Shown: positions 52,835 to 62,001, numbered from the stretch's first letter. The stretch is 64,000 bases of DNA from an uncultured Prevotellaceae bacterium (GCA_946402905.1 CAMIYC010000003.1:79675-143674), one strand, 5' to 3'. Numbers and translations: made by a program. Notes: generated by a model not told the origin, from the sequence alone.

Positions 52835-54814
52835 ATGACAAAGAAAATAGATTCAAGAATACCTGAAGGACCAGTAGCAGAGAAATGGACCAACTATAAG
52901 GCTCATCAGCGCCTGGTTAACCCGAAGAATAAACTGAAGCTCGACGTCATCGTGGTGGGTACGGGTCTGGCAGGTGCCAGCGCAGCCGCCAGTCTGGGTG
53001 AGATGGGCTTCAATGTCATCAACCTGTGTATTCAGGACTCTCCCCGTCGCGCTCACTCCATTGCCGCACAGGGAGGTATCAACGCCGCCAAGAACTATCA
53101 GAACGACGGCGACTCAGTGTATCGTCTGTTTTACGACACTGTGAAGGGTGGCGACTACCGTGCCCGTGAGGCCAACGTGTATCGTCTGGCCGAGGTGTCC
53201 AACAATATCATCGACCAGTGTGTGGCACAGGGTGTGCCTTTCGCCCGTGAATACGGCGGTATGCTGGCCAACCGCTCCTTCGGTGGTGCACAGGTGTCGC
53301 GTACGTTCTATGCCAAGGGTCAGACCGGCCAGCAGTTGCTCTTGGGTGCCTACTCATCTCTGAGTGCTCAGGTGCAGGCCAAGAAGGTGAAACTCTATAC
53401 CCGCTATGAGATGGAGGATGTGGTGATCGTCAATGGCCGTGCCCGTGGTATCATCGCCAAGAACCTCGTCACTGGCAAGCTGGAGCGTTTCTCTGCCAAT
53501 GCAGTGGTCATCGCCACTGGTGGTTATGGCAACACCTATTTCCTTTCCACCAATGCCATGGGTTGCAACTGTACAGCCGCTGTGCAGTGCTATCGCAAGG
53601 GCGCTTATTTTGCCAATCCCTCCTACGTACAGATTCATCCCACCTGTATCCCCGTACACGGCGACAAGCAGTCGAAGCTGACTCTGATGTCGGAGTCGCT
53701 GCGTAACGATGGCCGTATCTGGGTGCCCAAGAAACTGGAGGATGCCAAGGCTTTGCAGGCTGGTACCAAGCAGGGTTGGGAGATTCCTGAGGAAGACCGC
53801 GACTATTATTTGGAGCGTCGTTATCCTGCTTTTGGTAACCTGGTGCCGCGCGATGTGGCTTCACGTGCTGCCAAAGAGCGTTGCGACAAGGGCTTCGGTG
53901 TCAACAATACCGGTCTGGCTGTGTTCCTCGACTTCTCTGAGTCAATCAACCGTCTGGGTCTTGATGTCATCATGCAGCGTTATGGCAACCTCTTCGATAT
54001 GTACGAGGAGATTACTGATGTGTTCCCCGGCGACGTGGCCAACGAGATCAACGGCGTGAAGTATTACAAGCCTATGATGATCTATCCCGCCATCCACTAC
54101 ACTATGGGCGGTATCTGGGTAGACTATGAGCTGCAGACCTCTATCAAAGGTCTTTTCGCCATCGGCGAGTGCAACTTCTCTGACCACGGAGCCAACCGTC
54201 TGGGTGCCTCAGCCCTGATGCAGGGTCTGGCCGATGGATATTTCGTGTTGCCTTACACCATTCAGAATTATCTGGCCGACCAGGAAATCTGGCCGCGCAT
54301 CAGCACCGACCTGCCCGAGTTTGACGAGGCAGAGAAGGGTGTACAGAAGGAAATCGACCGCCTGATGAACATCAAGGGCAAGCGTTCTGTCGACTCCATC
54401 CACAAGGAGCTGGGTCATATCATGTGGGAGTATGTAGGTATGGGCCGCACCGCTGAAGGTCTGAAGGAAGGTCTGAAGAAGATGAAGGCCCTCCAGAAAG
54501 AGTTCGACACCGACCTGTTCATCCCCGGTTCGAAAGAAGGTCTGAATGTGGAGCTCGACAAGGCTATCCACCTGCGCGACTTCTTCACCATGGGTGAGCT
54601 GGTGGCTCACGACGCTTTGAGCCGCAACGAGTCATGTGGTGGTCACTTCCGCGAGGAATACCAGACTGAGGAAGGCGAGGCCAAGCGCGATGATGAGAAC
54701 TACTTCTATGTAGGCTGCTGGGAATATCAGGGCGAGGGCAAAGATCCTGAGTTGATCAAAGAGCCGCTCGAATATGAGGCTATCAAAGTACAAACACGTA
54801 ATTATAAGAATTAA
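52835..54814 (+). CDS. frdA: Fumarate reductase/succinate dehydrogenase flavoprotein subunit
   Basis: The product (659 residues) contains the dicarboxylate active site facing the cytoplasm. The FAD dinucleotide fold is [17 protein letters not shown] (about 40-56). The covalent FAD site is [11 protein letters not shown] with His74. The dicarboxylate-binding residues lie in HPTCIP, RDVASR and the [20 protein letters not shown] region near the FAD end. The long capping and C-terminal parts are normal. The direct downstream partner frdB is 615 bp away instead of adjacent, because of a repeat-flanked insertion. Confidence 0.96.
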   Translation: MTKKIDSRIPEGPVAEKWTNYKAHQRLVNPKNKLKLDVIVVGTGLAGASAAASLGEMGFNVINLCIQDSPRRAHSIAAQGGINAAKNYQNDGDSVYRLFYDTVKGGDYRAREANVYRLAEVSNNIIDQCVAQGVPFAREYGGMLANRSFGGAQVSRTFYAKGQTGQQLLLGAYSSLSAQVQAKKVKLYTRYEMEDVVIVNGRARGIIAKNLVTGKLERFSANAVVIATGGYGNTYFLSTNAMGCNCTAAVQCYRKGAYFANPSYVQIHPTCIPVHGDKQSKLTLMSESLRNDGRIWVPKKLEDAKALQAGTKQGWEIPEEDRDYYLERRYPAFGNLVPRDVASRAAKERCDKGFGVNNTGLAVFLDFSESINRLGLDVIMQRYGNLFDMYEEITDVFPGDVANEINGVKYYKPMMIYPAIHYTMGGIWVDYELQTSIKGLFAIGECNFSDHGANRLGASALMQGLADGYFVLPYTIQNYLADQEIWPRISTDLPEFDEAEKGVQKEIDRLMNIKGKRSVDSIHKELGHIMWEYVGMGRTAEGLKEGLKKMKALQKEFDTDLFIPGSKEGLNVELDKAIHLRDFFTMGELVAHDALSRNESCGGHFREEYQTEEGEAKRDDENYFYVGCWEYQGEGKDPELIKEPLEYEAIKVQTRNYKN

Positions 54815-54823
54815 CTTTTTAAG

Positions 54824-54987
54824 TTGACGAGTTGACAAGTTGACGAGTTGACAAGTTGCTGGTTTTAGTGACGAATAGACGAGTAGACAAGTTGCTGGTT
54901 TTAGTGACGAGTAGACAAGTAGGCGAGTTGCTGGTTTTAGTGACGAGTTGACGAGTTGATGAGTTGATGAGTTGACGGTTTGAAACA
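54824..54987 (+). repeat. Left tandem-repeat array of the four-helix-bundle element
   Basis: GTTGACGAGTTGACAA units (54824-54854) are followed by three exact-length 36-bp units beginning GTTGCTGGTTTTAGTGACGA at 54855, 54891 and 54927. More GTTGATGA and GTTGACGG units follow to about 54980. The related array on the right (55388-55421) is inverted. Confidence 0.92.
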
Positions 54988-55033
54988 ATAATTATTAATT
55001 CAGTAAACGAGATTGTAAGAGGCATTTCAAACG

Positions 55034-55387
55034 ATGAAAAGTCATAAGGATTTGACTGTATGGCAGAAAAGCATGGAGCTTGTCGTTGAGATTTACAAGA
55101 TTTCAAGAAATTATCCAAAGGATGAGGTTTTTGGTCTTGTCTCACAAATGCGCCGTGCTGCCATCTCAATTCCTTCTAATATAGCTGAAGGCTTTGGTCG
55201 TTCATACGATAAAGAGACACTAAGATTTCTAAGCACAGCATAGGGATCAGCTTCTGAACTGGAGACTCAAATTCTCATTTCCATAGATTTGGGTTATATA
55301 GATTTAGATGAATCTGTAAAAATTAAGAATCAGATTGAAGAGGTAATCCGGATGTTGTCAGCTTTGATAAAATCTCTGAGCAAATAA
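55034..55387 (+). pseudogene. Four-helix-bundle protein (23S rRNA intervening-sequence protein family), interrupted by a stop
   Basis: The frame MKSHKDLTVWQKSMELVVEI ... RRAAISIPSNIAEGFGR matches the IVP/S23-type four-helix-bundle family found in rRNA intervening sequences and as free-standing genes. An in-frame TAG at 55241-55243 splits it after residue 69. Reading past it gives the expected second half (GSASELETQILISIDLGYIDL ... SLSK) up to the TAA at 55385. One base change (TAG from TTG, since Leu is usual there) explains the break. The intact length would be 117 residues. It lies inside the frd operon between frdA and frdB, on the same strand, and is bracketed by inverted repeat arrays. 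Confidence 0.85.
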
Positions 55388-55421
55388 CTTGTCTACTTGT
55401 CAACTCGTTTACTTGTCAACT
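55388..55421 (-). repeat. Right, inverted tandem-repeat array of the four-helix-bundle element
   Basis: CTTGTCTACTTGTCAACTCG and TTTACTTGTCAACT, read on the minus strand, are GTTGACAAGT/GAGTTGACAAG units, inverted relative to the left array at 54824. The frdB start follows 8 bp later. Confidence 0.88.
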
Positions 55422-55429
55422 AAATAACT

Positions 55430-56188
55430 ATGGCAAAAAATATCAGTTTCACAATAAAATTCTGGCGTCAGAACGGCCCGCGTGAGAAGGGTCACTTCGA
55501 TACCCATGAGATGAAGAATATTCCTGACGACACCTCTTTCCTCGAGATGCTCGACATCCTCAACGAGGAGCTGATCAACGAAGGCAAGGAGCCTTTCGTG
55601 TTCGACCACGACTGCCGCGAGGGTATCTGCGGTATGTGCTCACTGTATATCAACGGCACGCCTCACGGCAAGACCGAGCGTGGAGCCACGACATGCCAGC
55701 TCTATATGCGTCGTTTCAACGACGGCGATGTGATCACCGTTGAGCCTTGGCGCTCTGCCGGTTTCCCCGTGATTAAAGACTGTATGGTCGACCGCTCTGC
55801 TTTCGACAAGATTATCCAGGCTGGTGGTTATACCAGTGTGCGTACGGGCCAGGCTCAGGATGCCAACGCTATCCTCATCCCCAAGCAGGATGCCGACGAG
55901 GCCATGGACTGTGCCTCCTGCATCGGCTGTGGTGCTTGTGTGGCTGCCTGCAAGAACGGCTCTGCCATGCTCTTTGTCTCGTCCAAGGTGTCGCAGCTGG
56001 CACTGTTGCCACAGGGTCGTCCTGAGGCGGCTAAGCGCGCCAAGGCCATGATGGCCAAGATGGAAGAACTCGGCTTCGGCAACTGCACCAACACCCGTGC
56101 CTGTGAGGCCGTGTGCCCGAAAAATGAGACTATTGCCAACATTGCCCGTCTCAACCGCGAATTTATCAAGGCTAAGTTGGCCGACTGA
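55430..56188 (+). CDS. frdB: Fumarate reductase/succinate dehydrogenase iron-sulfur subunit
   Basis: The product (252 residues) relays electrons between FrdC and FrdA. The 2Fe-2S ligands are in [15 protein letters not shown] plus a later TTCQ. The 4Fe-4S cluster is in [14 protein letters not shown], and the 3Fe-4S ligands are in [13 protein letters not shown] together with an upstream Cys. All three cluster motifs are intact. The ATG at 55430 starts [17 protein letters not shown] stem-loop ends the operon at 56199-56239. Separation from frdA by the four-helix-bundle element could lower its expression relative to frdA, a prediction that can be tested. Confidence 0.96.
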   Translation: MAKNISFTIKFWRQNGPREKGHFDTHEMKNIPDDTSFLEMLDILNEELINEGKEPFVFDHDCREGICGMCSLYINGTPHGKTERGATTCQLYMRRFNDGDVITVEPWRSAGFPVIKDCMVDRSAFDKIIQAGGYTSVRTGQAQDANAILIPKQDADEAMDCASCIGCGACVAACKNGSAMLFVSSKVSQLALLPQGRPEAAKRAKAMMAKMEELGFGNCTNTRACEAVCPKNETIANIARLNREFIKAKLAD

Positions 56189-56198
56189 TTTTACATTT

Positions 56199-56239
56199 GT
56201 GGGTCAAAGCCTCCATTTCTGGTGTTGACCCACTTTCTT
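56199..56239 (+). terminator. Candidate terminator after frdB
   Basis: GTGGGTCAA pairs with TTGACCCAC (9 bp) around a 17-nt loop, and TTTCTT follows. A second perfect 14-bp stem-loop (CAGTATTGACAGCT and its complement, 56247-56282) lies next to it without a T-run. Confidence 0.65.
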
Positions 56240-56246
56240 CCCAATT

Positions 56247-56282
56247 CAGTATTGACAGCTTGAAATGGAGCTGTCAATACTG
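56247..56282. other. Perfect 14-bp stem-loop in the frdB-AAA gap
   Basis: CAGTATTGACAGCT, TGAAATGG, AGCTGTCAATACTG. It is not followed by a T-run and could be an operator-like palindrome or the remnant of a mobile element. The rest of the 316-bp gap up to 56504 has no supported gene. Confidence 0.7.
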
Positions 56283-56452
56283 ATTGATTGTTTACTTTTT
56301 TCTGGCAAATACACATCTTGCAGTGGGAGCATAGTCATGCAGAAGCCGACTGTAGACACCTATATGGGGCCGTCTCCTCTCCGCTCCACCCCGGCATGGC
56401 GTGTATATCCAAGGCGGGAGGAAGTATGTGAAATGACTTTTTCTGTCAAATG

Positions 56453-56484
56453 TTTGGCGTTGTGACGGAAAAACGCTATCTTCG
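56453..56484 (+). promoter_or_regulatory. Bacteroidetes-type promoter for the AAA ATPase gene
   Basis: TTTG (56453-56456), a 20-bp spacer and TATCTTCG (56477-56484, one mismatch to TAnnTTTG). The ATG at 56505 follows at the expected short distance. Confidence 0.65.
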
Positions 56485-56504
56485 CAGACAAAGAGCAAAA
56501 GACC

Positions 56505-58106
56505 ATGGAGAGATTTTTCAACACCGCCGGCCCCAATATCTTGGAGGATCATTACACGATAGACCCGTTGAGCCGCTTCGACCTGGACGACATCCTGATG
56601 CTGATACGGCAGAAACGCTATTTCGTGCTCCACGCCCCGCGTCAGACGGGCAAGACCTCGTGCCTGCTCGCCCTGCGCGACTACCTGAACGCCCATGGCG
56701 ACTACATCGCTGTCTATGCCAACGTGGAGGGTGGTCAGGCGGCACGCAATGATATTGTAAGCGTCATCCGTACGGTATGTGGCACGATCACTGAGAAATT
56801 ATCTTTGCTGCTTGGAGACTCCCGGCCCCAGTCTGTGAGAGACACTGTGAGAGACTTGGATGCCAATGAGATGCTGACCTCATTTCTCCGGCGCCTATCC
56901 TTATCACTTCCCAAGCCTTTAGTCTTGTTTATCGACGAAATAGACTCATTAGTGGGCGACTCCTTGGTGAGCGTGCTGCGGCAGCTGCGGGCGGGTTATG
57001 ATGACCGCCCCGCGGCTTTCCCGCAGAGTGTCGTGTTGTGTGGTGTTCGCGACGTACGCGACTACCGCATCGTGCTCTCCAACCAGGACATCGTCACGGG
57101 CGGCTCGGCGTTCAACATCAAGGCTGAGTCGCTGCGCCTGGGCGACTTCACCAAGGAGGAAATCCATGAATTGTACATGCAGCACACGCGCGAGACGGGT
57201 CAGGAGTTCGACGAGGCATGCTTCCCGATGATCTGGGAGGCCACCGAGGGCCAGCCCTGGCTGGTCAACGCCCTGGGCCGCGAGGTGACCTGGAGCATGA
57301 GGGAGAACCGCGACCGCTCGGTGCGCATCATCCCCGAGATGATCTACCGTGCACAGGAACGCATCATCTACCGCCGCGACACCCACATCGACATTCTCAT
57401 CGACAAACTGCGCGAGGACCGCGTGCGCAGGGTGATACAGCCAATCATCTCCGGCGAGACAGACGTGGACGACAGCATGATTCCCACGGATGACATCCAG
57501 TATGTCATAGACCTGGGCCTCGTCAAGCGCGAGCGCGGCAAGCCGCTGCGCATCTCCAACGGCATCTACCGCGAGGTCATCCCCCGCGAGCTGACGTGGA
57601 GCACCCAGGAGACGCTCGTGCAGGAACCCCAGTGGTATGAGCGCCCTGACGGCGGCATCGACGTGGAGAAGCTGCTGCTGGACTTCCAGCAGTTCTTCCG
57701 CGAGAACTCCGACTCATGGATAGGGCGCTTCGACTACGCCGAGGCGGGTCCGCAGCTGCTGTTGCAGGCTTTCCTCCAGCGGGTGGTCAACGGCGGGGGC
57801 TACATCGACCGCGAGTACGGCCTTGGGCGGCGTCGCACCGACCTGCTGCTTCGCAAGCCGCTGACCGGCCGCTACGGCGGTCCGGTGCAGCGTGTGGTGC
57901 TGGAGCTGAAGATACTGCGCGGCACGCTGGAGTCGACGATAGAGAAAGGTCTCGTCCAGACATCCGACTACATGGACCGCTGCGGCTCTGTCGACGAGGG
58001 CCACCTCATCATCTTCGACCGCTCGCAGACGAAGACATGGGAGGAGCGCATCTGGCACCGCCCTTATGAGCACTCCGGCCGTCGGATCATGGTATGGGGG
58101 ATGTAG
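56505..58106 (+). CDS. AAA ATPase fused to a PD-(D/E)XK-like domain
   Basis: The product (533 residues) has Walker A APRQTGKTS (44-52) and Walker B LVLFIDEIDS (139-148), followed by a winged-helix-like region (LGLVKRERGKPLRISNGIYREVIP). The C-terminal part has RRRTDLLL and a later VVLELKI: Asp and Glu-x-Lys in the order of a PD-(D/E)XK nuclease core. This AAA plus nuclease-like layout is common in Bacteroidetes and often multicopy. Its role is unknown, though mobile-element or defence functions have been suggested. Composition alternates: most is GC-rich, but about 56.75-56.97 kb is not. The regulator gene starts 4 bp after its stop. Confidence 0.85.
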   Translation: MERFFNTAGPNILEDHYTIDPLSRFDLDDILMLIRQKRYFVLHAPRQTGKTSCLLALRDYLNAHGDYIAVYANVEGGQAARNDIVSVIRTVCGTITEKLSLLLGDSRPQSVRDTVRDLDANEMLTSFLRRLSLSLPKPLVLFIDEIDSLVGDSLVSVLRQLRAGYDDRPAAFPQSVVLCGVRDVRDYRIVLSNQDIVTGGSAFNIKAESLRLGDFTKEEIHELYMQHTRETGQEFDEACFPMIWEATEGQPWLVNALGREVTWSMRENRDRSVRIIPEMIYRAQERIIYRRDTHIDILIDKLREDRVRRVIQPIISGETDVDDSMIPTDDIQYVIDLGLVKRERGKPLRISNGIYREVIPRELTWSTQETLVQEPQWYERPDGGIDVEKLLLDFQQFFRENSDSWIGRFDYAEAGPQLLLQAFLQRVVNGGGYIDREYGLGRRRTDLLLRKPLTGRYGGPVQRVVLELKILRGTLESTIEKGLVQTSDYMDRCGSVDEGHLIIFDRSQTKTWEERIWHRPYEHSGRRIMVWGM

Positions 58107-58110
58107 CCAG

Positions 58111-60042
58111 ATGACCTGCAAACAACTCTATATGGCCCTTTTCGTCCTGCTGCTGTCCTCCTGCGGTGGCAGTGGCCGCTACGACGGCGCGTTGCGCCGT
58201 GCGCAGTCCGTCCTCAACGCCCGTCCCGACTCAGCGCTGTTGATTCTCGACTCGCTCGCCCCCGTTGCCCCGTCGATGTCGCGGCCCACGCTTATGCGCT
58301 GGCAGCTGCTGCGTACACAGGCGCAGAACAAGTGCGACACGGTGTTTCGCAGCGACAGCCTCCAGCTGGCGCTCGTGGACTACTACGACCGTCACGGCAC
58401 CCCCAACGAGCGTATGACGGCCCATTACCTGCTTGGACGGGCCTACAGCGACATGGGCGAGGCACCATTGGCCTTGGAGGCTTATCTGAATGCTGTGTCT
58501 TGTGCCGACACGGCATCTGCCGATTGCGACTGGTGGAATATGTGCAGGGTGATGGGACAGATCTCATACATATATTACAACCAGAATATGCCAGAAGAGG
58601 AACTGGAGATCCTTAACAGAGGTTATGCTGCCGCCATGAAAGCCGGTGACACAGTGACCGCCATTGTATACCGTGCAAAAAAAGCCGGAGTCTATGACCT
58701 CCTTGGCATGGAAGACTCCGTGGCGGTGTCTTGTATAGTCGCATCATCCATGTTCGACGAAATCGGAAGAAGAGATCTTGCGGCAGGCACGTTGGGGATG
58801 GTCGCTTCCTATCAGATCTCGAAGTGCAATTATGATGACGCGCTGAAAAACATGCTTCGGTATGAGCATGAGTCGGGCTTTTTTGACAGTCATGGTGACA
58901 TTGTTCCTGGAAAGGAGTATTACTATTGTATCAAGGGCAGGTATTTTCTTGGGCTTGGGCAGATGGATTCAGCCTTTCATTATTTTGATAAAGTGATGAA
59001 GGTGTGCGATAATCCTGACAACCTGCATGCCGCCTGTCAGGGGCTGATGGCTTATTATCAAAAGCTGGGAAAGCCAGACTCACTTGTGAGATACGCCATG
59101 TTGAGCGAGCAATATAAGGATTCAAGCTATGCTCAGACATATACTGAGAATCTGCAACGGATGAAGAAGATGTATGATTTCACCCGTTTGCAGGAGAAAA
59201 ACCATTCGAGTGAATTGCGATTGGCAAAGGAAAGCCGCCGTAACGGATACTTGTTAGTCACAGCACTTGCATTGGTGACAGCCATGGGCTTGATCATCTC
59301 CTATCTGAGGGCACAGCGTGTTCGGACAAAGAAGGACATAGCGGTATATTCCAACCGTCTGTGTGAATTGGAGGAGGAGAAATCCCACTTGTTGCAGGAT
59401 AGTGAAACTGCAAGTGCTGAGTTGGAGAGAAGCGGGCGTATGATGGATGCATTGCTTGAGGCACATGTTTTCCTGAAAGAAGTGATGGGCCAAATGGAAA
59501 AGGGCAGTGCGATGTCCGCAAAGGGAGAGGAAGCCCTGCGGTCGTTTGATAAGGTTGCGAAGGAGAATGCGGAGCTTCGTGAATCTCTTCGTGAGAAGTC
59601 AAGGCTTATGGATGAGTTCATCAGGCGTAAGAACAAGGAGATAGATGAATTGACAGCCAAGATATCTTCGTATGTTAGCACGAAGGCAGGCAGAGATGCT
59701 GAGCATCACCTCATGGACACAGAGATTATGCGGCAGTTGCGCATATTATGCTATCAACCTGAAAGCAATCCTACAGAAGATCAGTGGGGTGAGTTAGAGA
59801 GTGAGATGAAGTCATTGATGCCTGGTTTCCATCAATTGCTTCAAGACGCGCGCAGCCTGAATTTAAAGGAAAAGAGAATATGCTTTTTGGTCAGGGTCGG
59901 ATTCAAACCGAAGGAGATAGCCAGCTTGATGGGTGAAACCTCGTCGAGTGTATCAATGCTGCGCACAAGGATATACAGCAAGCTGTTTGGTGGGAAGGGC
60001 TCAGGGCGTGACCTTGACAGAATGCTCAAATCCTATGTGTGA
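58111..60042 (+). CDS. Lipoprotein with TPRs, transmembrane segment, coiled coil and C-terminal HTH (membrane-bound regulator)
   Basis: The product (643 residues) opens with a lipoprotein signal MTCKQLYMALFVLLLSSCGG (lipobox LSSC, Cys18). TPR-like helices follow over about 25-370 (for example ERMTAHYLLGRAYSDMGEAPLALEAYL). A membrane segment lies near 377-399 (GYLLVTALALVTAMGLIISYL), followed by a coiled coil of about 120 residues. The C-terminal 60 residues (KEKRICFLVRVGFKPKEIASLMGETSSSVSMLRTRIYSKLFG) form a LuxR-like helix-turn-helix. It could sense an envelope signal with the TPRs and act on DNA from the membrane. It is probably cotranscribed with the AAA gene and may control the secreted-protein genes downstream. 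The codon style changes inside the gene near 58.47 kb. Confidence 0.82.
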   Translation: MTCKQLYMALFVLLLSSCGGSGRYDGALRRAQSVLNARPDSALLILDSLAPVAPSMSRPTLMRWQLLRTQAQNKCDTVFRSDSLQLALVDYYDRHGTPNERMTAHYLLGRAYSDMGEAPLALEAYLNAVSCADTASADCDWWNMCRVMGQISYIYYNQNMPEEELEILNRGYAAAMKAGDTVTAIVYRAKKAGVYDLLGMEDSVAVSCIVASSMFDEIGRRDLAAGTLGMVASYQISKCNYDDALKNMLRYEHESGFFDSHGDIVPGKEYYYCIKGRYFLGLGQMDSAFHYFDKVMKVCDNPDNLHAACQGLMAYYQKLGKPDSLVRYAMLSEQYKDSSYAQTYTENLQRMKKMYDFTRLQEKNHSSELRLAKESRRNGYLLVTALALVTAMGLIISYLRAQRVRTKKDIAVYSNRLCELEEEKSHLLQDSETASAELERSGRMMDALLEAHVFLKEVMGQMEKGSAMSAKGEEALRSFDKVAKENAELRESLREKSRLMDEFIRRKNKEIDELTAKISSYVSTKAGRDAEHHLMDTEIMRQLRILCYQPESNPTEDQWGELESEMKSLMPGFHQLLQDARSLNLKEKRICFLVRVGFKPKEIASLMGETSSSVSMLRTRIYSKLFGGKGSGRDLDRMLKSYV

Positions 60043-60179
60043 TTTTGAAAAACATTTGCTGGTATATGTTTTTTTTGTCAATGATTTTTATGCTTTTTAA
60101 AATACAGATTGACAGAACGATACATTAGTCTTGTGAATTTTTTTGTGAATTTTTTGTGAATTATTATTTGCCTGTTTTC

Positions 60180-60210
60180 TTGGTGTTATTCATTTCTCAA
60201 TGTATTTTTG
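60180..60210 (+). promoter_or_regulatory. Bacteroidetes-type promoter for the DUF3244 gene
   Basis: TTG (60180-60182), a 20-bp spacer and TATTTTTG (60203-60210). The ATG at 60233 follows after 22 bp. It should drive the DUF3244 gene and perhaps the two genes after it. Confidence 0.68.
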
Positions 60211-60232
60211 TGGCGAACAACAAATTATAATT

Positions 60233-60601
60233 ATGAAAAAAATCTTGATTTCCCTGTTTTTGTGCGTTCAGTCATTTTCTGTACCTGCACATTCTCTATT
60301 GCCAGTTGTGGAACAAATTGTCCTTAACGTTCAAACAGACCATGGGGAAAATTCTTCTGTGAACTTTCCCAAAACACCAATTGTTCCTCCTAATGTTGGC
60401 ATTAATGACCATGTTCTCTTTTTATTGGATAATCATGGTACATTCACCCTTGAGCTGCGCGACTCATCCGGCACAGTGGTTTACACCACCTATGTCGATG
60501 CCACGGACACCCAGGTGGTTCTTCCTTCCGCTTATACAGGCACGTATGAGCTGCGCCTCTGCACGGAATCTTACTATTTCTATGGTGAGATTACTCTCTG
60601 A
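60233..60601 (+). CDS. DUF3244 domain protein, exported
   Basis: The product (122 residues) has a signal peptide (MKKILISLFLCVQSFSVPAHS). One beta-sandwich domain follows with the DUF3244 pattern: LDNHGTFTLELRDSSGTVVYT and then a TYELRLCTESYYFYGEITL end. DUF3244 proteins are small exported proteins, often beside cysteine peptidases in Bacteroides and Prevotella. A resemblance to peptidase inhibitors has been suggested, but no activity is established here. The start at 60233 gives the signal peptide; a 33-bp in-frame extension would overlap the promoter. The cargo and peptidase genes downstream support a protease-linked role. Confidence 0.82.
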   Translation: MKKILISLFLCVQSFSVPAHSLLPVVEQIVLNVQTDHGENSSVNFPKTPIVPPNVGINDHVLFLLDNHGTFTLELRDSSGTVVYTTYVDATDTQVVLPSAYTGTYELRLCTESYYFYGEITL

Positions 60602-60648
60602 CTGGTAGACCTTTCGAAAAGGTATACTTTGGTGTTTATATTTTAGTC

Positions 60649-60694
60649 GCCGCGTCGCCTTAGGCAGGATTCGTTCCTGCCCTTGGCGTGCGGC
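60649..60694 (+). other. Structured RNA hairpin between the DUF3244 and T9SS cargo genes
   Basis: Nested arms GCCGC/GCGGC (60649-60653 with 60690-60694), GCC/GGC (60657-60659 with 60685-60687) and GGCAGGA/TCCTGCC (60663-60669 with 60675-60681) form one long, interrupted GC-rich stem. There is no U-run, so it is more likely an intercistronic processing or control element than a terminator. Confidence 0.7.
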
Positions 60695-60725
60695 AGTCAT
60701 AACCAACCTAAAAAATCATTCAAAG

Positions 60726-61865
60726 ATGAAAAAGACATTATTATTCCTTTTTGCTCTTTGCAGCCTCACTTCATCAGCCCAGCTGAAAGTCTATACCAAC
60801 GGCAACGTGGGCATTAAGAGCAGCCTTGACTCCACCTTGTGTCGTCTTGGCATTGGCAATCGCACCTACGAAAGCGGATACAACGTTTTCTTGAGTTCGT
60901 CCAATCCCCTTGGCGGCCAGTACAACATCGGCGTTGACGGAAGAGCCTATAATGACACTGTGAAAAGCGGCTATTCGGTGGGCGTGCGTGGTATAGCAGG
61001 CAACGGGACAACGGGCACTAATTATGGCGTGATGGGGATTCTGAAGGGAGACGGTGAAGGTGCCGGGGTGTACGGCGGCATATTGTTTGATTCGGGAATC
61101 GGAATAAAGGGGCAGTATGCCGGCTACTTCTCGGGTGATGTCAGGGTGACTGGTGGCTCGAAGCTGCGTCTGTTGAATGAGTATGACAATCACCAGTCGG
61201 CCATACCTGTTACAAATTCCCTCAACATTCTCTCTGGCTTGTCAACAAGCTATATAATGACTTTGCTCTCGCCTCCCTCGGGTGACAGTCCGGAGGCAAC
61301 GGAGACAGTGCTGCCGCAGGGTGAGGCTGACAGGTCAATGTCCGAACTGGATGCACTTCCCAGGCCCACGAACCGCCATTACTTCCTTTCGTGGACTCAA
61401 GGTCCTCCTTACCTGGTTTATACAGACATGGATGAAAGGGAGTATATCAATTATACGGAGTTGATACCGTTGCTTGTGGGTGCGATTAATGAGCTGAGCG
61501 CCAAGGTGAGTCTTTTGGAGCAGCAGTCACAGTCGTCAAACGCTTTTACGATGTCCGAAGAGTCTGCCACGGGGCTTTCCACGACGAGTGTGAGCACTGG
61601 GCTTGAGGAATGCCGCCTGTACCAGAACAGCCCCAACCCGTTCGGCGGGAACAGTGTCATCCGCTATTCCATTCCTGAGGATGCAACCGGCGCATATATC
61701 TGCATCTTCAACATGCAGGGCACCATGCTTTCCCAGGTGGCAATAAGCCCGTCTGCTGACCGCATCACCGTCAACGGCTCGGACTACGGCCCCGGCATGT
61801 ACATCTACTCGCTTATCGTCAACGGACGGGAGGTGGACTCGAAAAGGATGATTCTGACGAAATAA
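60726..61865 (+). CDS. Exported protein with type IX secretion-type C-terminal domain
   Basis: The product (379 residues) has a signal peptide (MKKTLLFLFALCSLTSSAQ). Its middle resembles phage-tail/S74-type repeats (GQYNIGVDGRAYN, GTTGTNYGVMG, GAGVYGGI, GIGIKGQYAGYF) followed by a short coiled helix (INELSAKVSLLEQQ). The last 85 residues are a classical type A sorting domain with YQNSPNPFGGNSVIRYSIP and GMYIYSLIVNGREVDSKRMILTK. It should be exported across the outer membrane by the type IX system and possibly surface-anchored. Downstream of the DUF3244 gene and upstream of the C1 peptidase. Function unknown. Confidence 0.85.
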   Translation: MKKTLLFLFALCSLTSSAQLKVYTNGNVGIKSSLDSTLCRLGIGNRTYESGYNVFLSSSNPLGGQYNIGVDGRAYNDTVKSGYSVGVRGIAGNGTTGTNYGVMGILKGDGEGAGVYGGILFDSGIGIKGQYAGYFSGDVRVTGGSKLRLLNEYDNHQSAIPVTNSLNILSGLSTSYIMTLLSPPSGDSPEATETVLPQGEADRSMSELDALPRPTNRHYFLSWTQGPPYLVYTDMDEREYINYTELIPLLVGAINELSAKVSLLEQQSQSSNAFTMSEESATGLSTTSVSTGLEECRLYQNSPNPFGGNSVIRYSIPEDATGAYICIFNMQGTMLSQVAISPSADRITVNGSDYGPGMYIYSLIVNGREVDSKRMILTK

Positions 61866-62001
61866 AGTCAGATTGTTCATTGCTGTCATGGATTATTCTT
61901 TAATGAATGCGAGTAAACCATGATGGTTTTCATACATACTGTACCAGAAATTAATATGTCGGTTTTCTAGGAAAATATTGTAAAAATATATCACTTACAA
62001 G

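Noticed and set aside
55034..55243. The 69-residue first half of the four-helix-bundle gene as an intact small protein
   Set aside because: Similarity continues in the same frame after the stop up to the TAA at 55385, so this is a broken longer gene.
56265..56465. A 66-codon plus-strand frame between frdB and the AAA gene
   Set aside because: It starts within a perfect stem-loop and overlaps the AAA promoter. No family, signal peptide or ribosome-binding site is visible.
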